From the NCBI GenBank assembly GCA_030530185.1, contig JAUMVL010000126.1:1-5339 (forward strand): DNA of 5,339 bases. The letters run 5' to 3'. This DNA is from Clostridia bacterium (GTDB taxonomy: Bacteria > Bacillota > Clostridia > Christensenellales > CAG-138). Positions 1 to 5,339 of the stretch are shown here, one piece after another. Under the pieces are notes generated by a model, which saw only the letters and a program-made list of their open reading frames with translations, was not told the DNA's origin and did not search any database. How positions within the stretch are numbered: the stretch's first letter is position 1; every line of letters starts with the position of its first letter. A program made the position numbers and the translations under genes.

Positions 1-1657
1 GAAGCTTTACATGCTGCAGACCCGCAACGGCAAGCGTACCGCCAAGGCTGCTCTGAAGATCGCATGCGACCTCGTCGACGAGGGCATGAGAACCGAGCAG
101 GAAGCGGTCGCAATGATCGATCCGCGCAACCTCGATACGCTGCTCCACCCGCAGTTTGATGCAAAGGCGCTGAAGGAATCCGTTCCGGTTGCCCGTGCAC
201 TCGGCGCATCCCCGGGCGCTGCCTGCGGTAAGATCGTGTTCAACGCCGAAGATGCAAAGGCTTGGGCCGCACGCGGCGAGAAGGTCGTCCTGGTCCGTCT
301 TGAGACCTCTCCGGAGGACATCGAAGGCATGAAGGCTGCGCAGGGCATTCTGACCGGTCGCGGCGGCATGACCTCCCACGCAGCGGTTGTTGCGCGCGGC
401 ATGGGTTCCTGCTGTGTTTCCGGCTGCTCCGCCATGGTGATGGACGAGGAGAACAAGTGCTTTAGCCTCAATGGCAAGGAATACCACGAGGGTGACTGGA
501 TCTCCATCGACGGTTCCACCGGCTGCATCTATGACGGCATCATCCCGACGGTTGATGCGGAGATCGCCGGCGAGTTCGGTCGCATCATGGGCTGGGCGGA
601 CAAGTACAGAAGACTGCAGGTCCGCACGAATGCCGACACGCCGCGCGATGCCAAGAAGGCACGCGAACTCGGCGCAGAAGGTATCGGCCTCTGCCGTACC
701 GAGCATATGTTCTTTGACGGCGATCGCATCGAAGCGATCCGTGAAATGATCTGCTCCGACACCGTTGAGGAGCGCGAAATTGCTCTTGCCAAGCTGCTCC
801 CGATGCAGCAGGGCGACTTTGAAAAGCTCTATGAAGCCATGGAAGGCGACCCGGTCGTCATCCGCTTCCTCGATCCGCCGCTCCACGAGTTCGTTCCGAC
901 CGAAGAGGCCGATATCGAAGCGCTGGCTAAGGCACAGAACAAGAGCGTTGAGCAGATCAAAGCGATCATCTCCGGTCTGCACGAGTTCAACCCGATGATG
1001 GGTCATCGCGGCTGCCGCCTGACCGTCACCTATCCGGAAATCGCCAAGATGCAGACCCGTGCGGTCATCCGTGCGGCGATCAACGTTAAGAAGGCGCATC
1101 CGGATTGGAAGCTCGTTCCCGAGATCATGATCCCGCTCGTAGGCGAAGCGAAGGAATTCAACTTCGTGCGCAACATCGTCGTCGCGGTTGCCGATGAGGA
1201 AATCAAGGCTGCGAACAGCGACCTCCGCTATGAAGTCGGTACGATGATCGAGATCCCGCGCGCCGCTCTGACCGCGGATGAGATCGCCAAGACCGCTGAG
1301 TTCTTCTGCTTCGGTACCAACGACCTCACGCAGATGACGTTCGGCTTCAGCCGTGACGATGCAGGCAAGTTCCTGACCTCGTACTACGACACCAAGATCT
1401 ATGAGTCCGATCCGTTTGCCCGTCTCGACCAGACCGGTGTCGGCAAGCTCATGGAAATGGCATGCAAGCTCGGCCGTCAGACCCGTCCGGACATCAAGCT
1501 CGGCATCTGCGGCGAGCATGGCGGCGATCCGTCGTCCGTCGAGTTCTGCCACAACATCGGCCTGACCTATGTGTCCTGCTCGCCGTATCGTGTCCCGATC
1601 GCGCGTCTTGCAGCGGCTCAGGCGGCCATCAAAGAGGCAGAAGCCAAAGCCAAATAA
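1..1657 (+). CDS. ppdK: Pyruvate, phosphate dikinase, C-terminal part (5' end outside window)
   Basis: This cytoplasmic enzyme interconverts pyruvate + ATP + Pi and PEP + AMP + PPi; in anaerobic Firmicutes it often acts in PPi-linked glycolysis or gluconeogenesis. The frame is open from base 2 (codons for KLY, then Met at base 11), and KLYMLQTRNGKRT is an internal family motif, so Met11 is not the start. Counting Met11 as residue 1, the swivelling phosphohistidine domain has GGMTSHAAVVARG with catalytic His123. The PEP/pyruvate TIM-barrel domain follows: GLCRTEH (Arg229), RFLDPPLHEF (Arg285), MMGHRGCRL, EVGTMIEIPRAAL (Glu414), FGTNDLTQMTFGFSRDD (Asn437, Asp438) and GICGEHGGDP with catalytic Cys500. 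The His-Cys spacing of 377 matches the roughly 375 known for the Clostridium symbiosum enzyme. About 330 N-terminal residues (the ATP-grasp domain) must lie to the left. The frame ends in tandem stops, TAA then TGA. No key residue is missing. Confidence 0.97.
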   Translation, partial: KLYMLQTRNGKRTAKAALKIACDLVDEGMRTEQEAVAMIDPRNLDTLLHPQFDAKALKESVPVARALGASPGAACGKIVFNAEDAKAWAARGEKVVLVRLETSPEDIEGMKAAQGILTGRGGMTSHAAVVARGMGSCCVSGCSAMVMDEENKCFSLNGKEYHEGDWISIDGSTGCIYDGIIPTVDAEIAGEFGRIMGWADKYRRLQVRTNADTPRDAKKARELGAEGIGLCRTEHMFFDGDRIEAIREMICSDTVEEREIALAKLLPMQQGDFEKLYEAMEGDPVVIRFLDPPLHEFVPTEEADIEALAKAQNKSVEQIKAIISGLHEFNPMMGHRGCRLTVTYPEIAKMQTRAVIRAAINVKKAHPDWKLVPEIMIPLVGEAKEFNFVRNIVVAVADEEIKAANSDLRYEVGTMIEIPRAALTADEIAKTAEFFCFGTNDLTQMTFGFSRDDAGKFLTSYYDTKIYESDPFARLDQTGVGKLMEMACKLGRQTRPDIKLGICGEHGGDPSSVEFCHNIGLTYVSCSPYRVPIARLAAAQAAIKEAEAKAK

Positions 1658-1670
1658 TGATCTCCAAAGG

Positions 1671-1707
1671 AAAAGCAGCCGGCCCCAAACGGGACCGGCT
1701 GTTTTGT
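1671..1707 (+). terminator. Intrinsic terminator after ppdK, probably bidirectional
   Basis: The arms CAGCCGGCCCC (1676-1686) and GGGACCGGCTG (1691-1701) form a GC-rich hairpin of 11 positions with one C/A mismatch and the loop AAAC. TTTTGT follows on the plus strand. The other side is flanked by AAAAG, so read on the minus strand the hairpin is followed by CTTTTCCTTT. It lies 13 bases after the ppdK stop and 39 bases past the end of the converging methyltransferase gene, so it can serve both. The T-runs are short (four T), so efficiency is uncertain, especially on the minus strand. Confidence 0.8.
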
Positions 1708-1745
1708 AAACTTTCATATCTGGTTGCGCGGCAGGATTTTGGGGG

Positions 1746-2951
1746 TCACTCGTTCAGCACAAGAAATGCATCTTTTCCGGAAGCGGATTCGATGTGCAGA
1801 ACGGGGGAGTCGCCATCCGGCAGCTGCAAACGAACCGGAAGCTTTGGCGTGCAGTTGGTATAGGCGGCGTCAAACGCGGAGCCGGATACCGTACCGGTCG
1901 CGGCATAGACCAAGGGGAGCGGATCGCCTGCAAACGAGACGGATTCGATGCAAACAGTGCGTTTCGTCCCTTTGCGTTCGATGCGATAGGAAACGTCACA
2001 CGGGACAGTCTCGGCGTTCGGATGCCGGAGAACGAGCGCGGAATGCTCCTGATCGAACAGATCCATCGTTCCCGCAATGGAAAGGAGCCGTTTGCGGAGG
2101 ATATAAGCGGCGACGGGGGAGCTGTCGACAACGGCAAACCGACGGTTCAGTTTGACGGCGCAGGCTGCTGTGGTTCCGCTGCCGGAGAACAGATCCATCA
2201 CCAGATCACCCGGCGCACTTGACGCGCCGATAATGCGCTTCAGAAGCGTCTCTGGCTTTTGTGTGGCATAGCCCATTCGCTCGCGATCCTTTTGCTGCAA
2301 ATGCTCGATGTCACTCCAAACATCGGAAGGATAGATCAAACTGTTTTCATAGTATTTGTACAATTTGCCGTTGGAACGGATCGAGAAACCGACGCGACCA
2401 TCTTCGTCGATAAAGCGCTTCATGTGGTTGCGGCGTTCGGGCCCGCGCGGAATGCCGACCGCCGAGATATCGAAGAACACATTCCGCGTCTTCCGGTAGA
2501 ACAGGATGGTATCGTGCTTGCGCGGGAAATACTTTTTGCTTCTGCCTCCGGTTTTGTACGGCCAAATGATTTCATTCAGAAAATTGGATTCGCCGAAAAT
2601 CTCGTCCAGCAGCAGCCGTACTTTGGCCGACATGCGATAATCCAGATGCAAATAGATCGATCCTTTGCTGTCCAAGAGCTCGTGACACAAGGCTAGAATC
2701 GTTCGCATCCAGGCAAGGTATTCGTCGCTCGTCAGGGTGTCCTCATACAGACGAATCGACGCCGCGCCGCGTCCCCTGCCAAGCTTCATTGAGAAGGATT
2801 CGCCGGTGCGAAACGGAGGATCCAGGTAGATCAAACGGACCTTTCCGCGATACGCCTCCAACAAACTCGGCGCAAGTTCTTCGGCTTTGCCCAGCCAGAA
2901 TTCACCGTTTCCGCCGACCGCGTGGCGCTCCTCACTGCACGGGATCTGCAT
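1746..2951 (-). CDS. Solitary beta-class (type III Mod-like) DNA methyltransferase, probably N6-adenine
   Basis: It is predicted to transfer a methyl group from S-adenosylmethionine to a base in a specific DNA sequence. Motif order is that of the beta class: IV comes first (IYLDPPF, residues 41-47, catalytic DPPF), then GSIYLHLDYRM (97-107), SGGRSK-like TGGRSKKYFPRKHDTILFYRK (134-154), a probable target-recognition region (about 155-225), TQKPETLL (230-237), and the SAM-binding motif I DLFSGSGTT (253-261), followed by the acidic motif II residue in RFAVVDSSP (Asp276). DPPF rather than SPPY favours N6-adenine over N4-cytosine; this is inference. Residues about 291-401 form an extension rich in predicted beta strands in which I recognise no domain. 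At 401 residues it is shorter than usual type III Mod subunits. The start is set by GGAGGTG four bases upstream. No restriction endonuclease, Res helicase or specificity subunit is adjacent: the upstream neighbour diverges and the downstream one converges. Recognition sequence unknown. Confidence 0.9.
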   Translation of the reverse strand: MQIPCSEERHAVGGNGEFWLGKAEELAPSLLEAYRGKVRLIYLDPPFRTGESFSMKLGRGRGAASIRLYEDTLTSDEYLAWMRTILALCHELLDSKGSIYLHLDYRMSAKVRLLLDEIFGESNFLNEIIWPYKTGGRSKKYFPRKHDTILFYRKTRNVFFDISAVGIPRGPERRNHMKRFIDEDGRVGFSIRSNGKLYKYYENSLIYPSDVWSDIEHLQQKDRERMGYATQKPETLLKRIIGASSAPGDLVMDLFSGSGTTAACAVKLNRRFAVVDSSPVAAYILRKRLLSIAGTMDLFDQEHSALVLRHPNAETVPCDVSYRIERKGTKRTVCIESVSFAGDPLPLVYAATGTVSGSAFDAAYTNCTPKLPVRLQLPDGDSPVLHIESASGKDAFLVLNE

Positions 2952-2955
2952 ACGA

Positions 2956-2962
2956 CACCTCC
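2956..2962 (-). promoter_or_regulatory. Ribosome binding site of the methyltransferase
   Basis: GGAGGTG on the minus strand, with the GGAGG core six bases before the ATG at 2951-2949. It is a near-perfect Shine-Dalgarno match and fixes the start codon. Seen directly. Confidence 0.85.
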
Positions 2963-2978
2963 AAGTCTCATTTCCTAT

Positions 2979-3007
2979 ATTTTACAAGATCTTGTATCGA
3001 AATACAA
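2979..3007 (-). promoter_or_regulatory. Putative sigma-A promoter of the methyltransferase
   Basis: On the minus strand, -35 TTGTAT (3007-3002) and -10 TAAAAT (2984-2979) are separated by exactly 17 bases. The -10 matches the consensus in 5 of 6 positions, the -35 in only 3 of 6. A start near 2972 would give a leader of about 20 bases containing the ribosome binding site. Both boxes are overlaid by the inverted repeats at 2983-3009, so a repressor bound there would block polymerase. The promoter is inferred from sequence only. Confidence 0.55.
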
Positions 3008-3009
3008 GA
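2983..3009. repeat. Two overlapping perfect inverted repeats (operator-like) over the methyltransferase promoter
   Basis: The hexamer TACAAG/CTTGTA occurs three times in alternating orientation, at 2983-2988, 2991-2996 and 3003-3008. Copies one and two form the perfect 14-base palindrome TACAAGATCTTGTA, with GATC at its centre (2988-2991). Copies two and three form an inverted repeat with 8-base arms, TCTTGTAT (2990-2997) and ATACAAGA (3002-3009), around CGAA. The middle hexamer is shared, so the two pairings are mutually exclusive as hairpins but could be adjacent binding sites for a dimeric repressor. The predicted transcription start lies downstream, so a role as DNA operator seems likelier than an RNA structure. 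The regulator is unknown. Confidence 0.6.
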
Positions 3010-3092
3010 GAAAATACCATGGATCGTGATATTTTTTCTGATCGCATAGGAGAATTGCAGGATTTACATAACGTTGAAAACCATGGAAAGAA

Positions 3093-3121
3093 TTGACATG
3101 GACCTTTGGGTGTGATAATAT
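3093..3121 (+). promoter_or_regulatory. Putative sigma-A promoter of the glmM operon
   Basis: A perfect -35 TTGACA (3093-3098) is followed after 17 bases by TAATAT (3116-3121). The overlapping GATAAT (3114-3119) gives a 15-base spacer and sits behind a TG at 3111-3112, an extended -10 arrangement. Either choice puts the transcript start near 3126-3128, leaving a leader of roughly 53-55 bases before the glmM ATG. Seen directly as motifs; activity is inferred. Confidence 0.75.
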
Positions 3122-3166
3122 ACCTTTTGTTGGGCATGCCCGCCCGCAGAAAGGTTTTATCAATTT

Positions 3167-3172
3167 GGGAGG
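3167..3172 (+). promoter_or_regulatory. Ribosome binding site deciding the glmM start
   Basis: GGGAGG lies eight bases before the ATG at 3181. This favours 3181 over the in-frame ATG at 3106, which sits inside the promoter spacer and upstream of the predicted transcript start. Confidence 0.85.
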
Positions 3173-3180
3173 AAACAATT

Positions 3181-4533
3181 ATGTCCAAGTATTTCGGCAC
3201 CGATGGATTTCGCGGCGAGGCCAACGTCAATCTGACCGTTGAGCACGCGTTCCGCGTCGGACGGTTTCTCGGATGGTATTACAGTCAGGGACACAAGGCC
3301 AAGATTGTCATCGGCAAGGACACGCGCCTGTCGAGTTATATGTTTGAAAACGCATTGACGGCCGGGCTTTCCGCATCGGGAGCAGACGTATATCTGCTGC
3401 ACGTCACAACGACACCCTCCGTTTCCTACGTCACCCGTACCGAGGATTTCGACTGCGGCATCATGATCTCGGCCAGTCACAATCCGTACTATGACAACGG
3501 CATCAAGCTGTTGAACGGCGACGGAGAGAAGATGGACGAGGAGGTAATCGACGAGGTTGAGCGTTATCTTGACGGCAAAGTGCCCGAAGCTCCGTACGCA
3601 ACGCGTGAAAACATCGGCCATGTCGTCGATTACGCGGCGGGCAGGAACCGGTATATCGGCTATCTGATCTCGTTGGCAACGCAGTCCTTCAAGGGCAAGC
3701 GCGTCGGCCTGGACTGTGCCAACGGCAGCACGTGGCAGATTGCCAAGAGCGTATTCGACGCACTCGGCGCGGAGACGCATGTGATTCACAATACACCGAA
3801 CGGATTGAACGTCAATGAAAACTGTGGCTCGACACATATCGAGTCGTTGCAAAAGCTTGTCGTCGATGAGCATCTCGACGTCGGGTTTGCGTTTGACGGC
3901 GATGCGGATCGCTGCCTTGCGGTCGATGAAAAGGGGCGCGTGGTCAACGGCGACCATATCATGTACATTTACGCGCGCTATCTGAAGGAAAAGGACGGAC
4001 TGAAGAACAATACGGTCGTTACGACCGTGATGTCCAACTTCGGTCTCTACAAAGCGCTTGACGAGCTTGGGATCGGCTATGAAAAGACGAAGGTCGGCGA
4101 CAAGTACGTCTACGAAAACATGCGTGAACACGGCCATCTGATCGGCGGCGAGCAGAGCGGCCACATCATCTTTTTGAAATTCGCAAACACCGGTGACGGC
4201 GTATTGACGGCGATCAAGATGATGGAGGTCATGCTGACCAAGAAAACGACGCTGTCAGCGCTTGCCGAGCCGATGCATATGTATCCGCAGGTGCTGAAAA
4301 ACGTCGTCGTGACCGACAAGGAGGAGACGCTTGCCTCCGAAGCAGTCAAGGCTGCCGTGGCACGTGCGACCGAACAGCTCGGTGACAACGGACGCGTGCT
4401 GCTTCGTGCAAGCGGCACCGAGCCGGTCCTTCGCGTGATGGCGGAGGCCAATACGTTTGCAATCTGCGAACAGCACGTCGATGCGATTATCGAAGCAATG
4501 CGTCAAGCGGGCTATCTGATTCGGGTGAAATAA
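3181..4533 (+). CDS. glmM: Phosphoglucosamine mutase
   Basis: It converts glucosamine-6-phosphate to glucosamine-1-phosphate in the cytoplasm, feeding UDP-GlcNAc and peptidoglycan synthesis. The 450 residues match the usual GlmM length (about 445-450). It begins MSKYFGTDGFRGEAN, as the family does. Domain landmarks of the alpha-D-phosphohexomutase fold are in order: phosphoserine loop GIMISASHNPYYDNG with catalytic Ser99, metal-binding DGDADR (Asp239, Asp241, Asp243), sugar-specificity loop GGEQSGH (322-328, the GEQSGH form typical of GlmM rather than phosphoglucomutase/phosphomannomutase), and phosphate-binding RASGTEP (409-415) with Arg418. The phosphate loop has Ala where RPSGTEP is common; I do not think this matters. 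It is the first gene of a two-gene operon, and its stop is one base from the next start. Activation by phosphorylation of Ser99 is known for the family, not shown here. Confidence 0.95.
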   Translation: MSKYFGTDGFRGEANVNLTVEHAFRVGRFLGWYYSQGHKAKIVIGKDTRLSSYMFENALTAGLSASGADVYLLHVTTTPSVSYVTRTEDFDCGIMISASHNPYYDNGIKLLNGDGEKMDEEVIDEVERYLDGKVPEAPYATRENIGHVVDYAAGRNRYIGYLISLATQSFKGKRVGLDCANGSTWQIAKSVFDALGAETHVIHNTPNGLNVNENCGSTHIESLQKLVVDEHLDVGFAFDGDADRCLAVDEKGRVVNGDHIMYIYARYLKEKDGLKNNTVVTTVMSNFGLYKALDELGIGYEKTKVGDKYVYENMREHGHLIGGEQSGHIIFLKFANTGDGVLTAIKMMEVMLTKKTTLSALAEPMHMYPQVLKNVVVTDKEETLASEAVKAAVARATEQLGDNGRVLLRASGTEPVLRVMAEANTFAICEQHVDAIIEAMRQAGYLIRVK

Positions 4534-4534
4534 C

Positions 4535-5194
4535 ATGCTTACGATTACAGATTTATTGGATTTGAACCACACCATCGCGGCAAAGCTGTTCGAAGGCAAA
4601 ACGTATCCGTGGGAAGTGCTTCCGGAGATCGGAGATTTCATCGTTGCGCTTGGAAACACGCTTCCGGCGGATGAATTTGACCACCCGCGCGAGAACGTTT
4701 GGATTGCAAAGGACGCGACCGTATTTGCTTCTGCATACATCAACGGTCCGTGCATCATCGATCATGGCGCGGAGATTCGCCAATGCGCGTTCATCCGCGG
4801 CAATGCGCTGGTCGGCAAGAATGCCGTTGTCGGCAACTCTTGTGAATTAAAGAACGCGATCCTGTTCGATCATGTTCAGGTACCGCACTTCAACTATGTC
4901 GGCGATTCTGTACTTGGATATAAATCGCACATGGGCGCGGGCTCGATCACATCGAACGTCAAGAGCGATAAGACATTGGTCGTGATCAAGAGCAAGGACG
5001 AGCAGATTCCGACCAATCGCAAGAAGGTGGGGGCGATGCTCGGCGACTTCGTAGAAGTTGGATGCAACAGCGTGCTGAATCCGGGCACCGTGATCGGACG
5101 GAACAGCCAGGTTTACCCGACGTCCTGTGTGCGCGGTGTGATCCCGGCAAATACCATCCATCGCAATGATGGGAGCTTGATCACCAAGCGGTAA
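4535..5194 (+). CDS. Left-handed beta-helix acetyltransferase resembling the C-terminal domain of GlmU
   Basis: It is probably an acetyl-CoA-dependent sugar or sugar-phosphate N-acetyltransferase; the likely substrate is glucosamine-1-phosphate, the GlmM product (inference from operon and fold). Residues 1-50 are a predicted helical lead (ITDLLDLNHTIAAKLFEG, YPWEVLP). Residues about 56-110 and 118-205 are hexapeptide-repeat beta-helix coils, such as VWIAKDATV, CIIDHGAEI and ALVGKNAVV. PHFNYVGDS (117-125) and GAGSITSN (134-141) mirror the GlmU acetyltransferase signature, keeping the equivalents of its catalytic His (His118), Tyr (Tyr121) and Asn (Asn141). There is no N-terminal nucleotidyltransferase domain (no GxGTRM motif), so it cannot be complete bifunctional GlmU, although such proteins are often labelled UDP-GlcNAc pyrophosphorylase. 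The ATG is one base after the glmM stop; GGGTGA at 4523-4528, inside glmM, is a modest ribosome binding site, so translational coupling is likely. An O-acetyltransferase or maintenance of another NDP-sugar pathway remains possible. Confidence 0.85.
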   Translation: MLTITDLLDLNHTIAAKLFEGKTYPWEVLPEIGDFIVALGNTLPADEFDHPRENVWIAKDATVFASAYINGPCIIDHGAEIRQCAFIRGNALVGKNAVVGNSCELKNAILFDHVQVPHFNYVGDSVLGYKSHMGAGSITSNVKSDKTLVVIKSKDEQIPTNRKKVGAMLGDFVEVGCNSVLNPGTVIGRNSQVYPTSCVRGVIPANTIHRNDGSLITKR

Positions 5195-5245
5195 CGCATA
5201 AAACGATACGCAAGAAAAAAATCTGCCAAATTCCGAAAATAGTGG

Positions 5246-5274
5246 TTGACAAACGGACCGGAAATGGCTATAAT
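5246..5274 (+). promoter_or_regulatory. Consensus sigma-A promoter of tRNA-Gly
   Basis: TTGACA (5246-5251), a 17-base spacer and TATAAT (5269-5274): a perfect match to the consensus in both boxes and spacing. The transcript would start near 5281, giving a leader of about six bases before the tRNA. Such strong promoters are expected for stable RNA genes. I see no convincing terminator for the preceding operon between 5195 and 5245, so read-through into the tRNA is possible. Confidence 0.92.
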
Positions 5275-5286
5275 AACACTTGCGTC

Positions 5287-5339
5287 GCGGGAATAGCTCA
5301 TTTGGTAGAGCGCAGCCTTGCCAAGGCTGAGGTGGCGGG
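5287..5339 (+). tRNA. tRNA-Gly, anticodon GCC (3' end outside window)
   Basis: The cloverleaf reads clearly: acceptor strand GCGGGAA (5287-5293), T8 and A9, D-stem GCTC/GAGC (5296-5299 with 5308-5311) around a loop containing GG, anticodon stem CAGCC/GGCTG (5313-5317 with 5325-5329) around TTGCCAA, anticodon GCC at 5320-5322, a five-base variable loop, and the first T-stem strand GCGGG (5335-5339). The window ends there, so the T-loop, second T-stem strand and 3' acceptor strand are not visible. GCC reads GGC and GGT, the main glycine codons in ppdK and glmM here. Confidence 0.95.

Noticed and set aside
2259..2696. Open frame of 145 codons on the plus strand inside the methyltransferase gene
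   Set aside because: The methyltransferase motifs on the minus strand account for this region; the plus-strand product resembles no family and lacks a ribosome binding site.
2190..2951. Possibility that the methyltransferase is broken or frameshifted
   Set aside because: The frame is continuous from a good start and ribosome binding site through all the expected motifs to a stop just before the terminator.
2983..3009. The inverted repeats read as a LexA (SOS) box
   Set aside because: The Gram-positive SOS box is CGAAC-N4-GTTCG-like. Only a CGAA is present here and the half-sites are TACAAG, so it does not match.
3019..3096. A 25-codon open frame starting at ATG 3019 (MDRDIFSDRIGELQ...) in the divergent intergenic region
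   Set aside because: There is only a weak purine stretch as ribosome binding site and no promoter of its own, and its stop overlaps the glmM -35 box. The length is well within chance; comparison with relatives would be needed to support it.
3106..3180. Longer glmM reading frame starting at an in-frame ATG at 3106, adding 25 residues
   Set aside because: That ATG lies inside the promoter spacer, upstream of the predicted transcript start, and has no ribosome binding site. The family starts at the MSKYFGTDGFRG position, where a good GGGAGG is found.
3160..4164. Long open frame of 334 codons on the minus strand across glmM
   Set aside because: It is antisense to an unmistakable glmM, has no recognisable motifs, and is what biased codon use produces on the opposite strand.
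5195..5245. A terminator for the glmM operon before the tRNA promoter
   Set aside because: The region has a run of A on the plus strand but no GC-rich stem followed by T, so no intrinsic plus-strand terminator can be supported.

Overview
The window looks like a piece of a moderately GC-rich Firmicutes chromosome, most likely a gut-type member of the Clostridia. This rests on a pyrophosphate-linked glycolytic enzyme (pyruvate phosphate dikinase), strong GGAGG-type ribosome binding sites, textbook sigma-A promoters, and a GlmU-like acetyltransferase of a type I associate with Clostridia. No species can be named from the sequence alone.

Layout from left to right: (1) bases 1-1657, plus strand, the C-terminal two thirds of pyruvate phosphate dikinase (ppdK), cut by the left edge. 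(2) A hairpin at 1671-1707 with a T-run on both strands, which probably ends ppdK and the gene converging on it. (3) Bases 1746-2951, minus strand, a 401-residue beta-class DNA methyltransferase standing alone, with no restriction or specificity subunit beside it and a C-terminal extension I do not recognise. (4) A 229-base divergent intergenic region (2952-3180) with one promoter facing each way. The methyltransferase promoter is overlaid by two overlapping perfect inverted repeats built from three copies of TACAAG/CTTGTA. (5) Bases 3181-4533 and 4535-5194, plus strand, a tightly coupled pair: phosphoglucosamine mutase (glmM) and a left-handed beta-helix acetyltransferase resembling the C-terminal half of GlmU. 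(6) A perfect-consensus promoter driving tRNA-Gly(GCC), which is cut by the right edge after T-stem position 53.

The glmM pair makes biochemical sense. GlmM converts glucosamine-6-phosphate to glucosamine-1-phosphate, and a GlmU-type acetyltransferase would turn that into N-acetylglucosamine-1-phosphate on the way to UDP-GlcNAc and the cell wall. The uridylyltransferase half of GlmU is not in the window. ppdK (central carbon metabolism) and the methyltransferase (DNA modification) have no evident functional link to this pair.

Most of the window is ordinary housekeeping DNA. The parts worth a second look are the solitary methyltransferase with its uncharacterised tail, the operator-like palindromes over its promoter, and the detached GlmU-like acetyltransferase. 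I see no clear evidence of a new multi-gene system.
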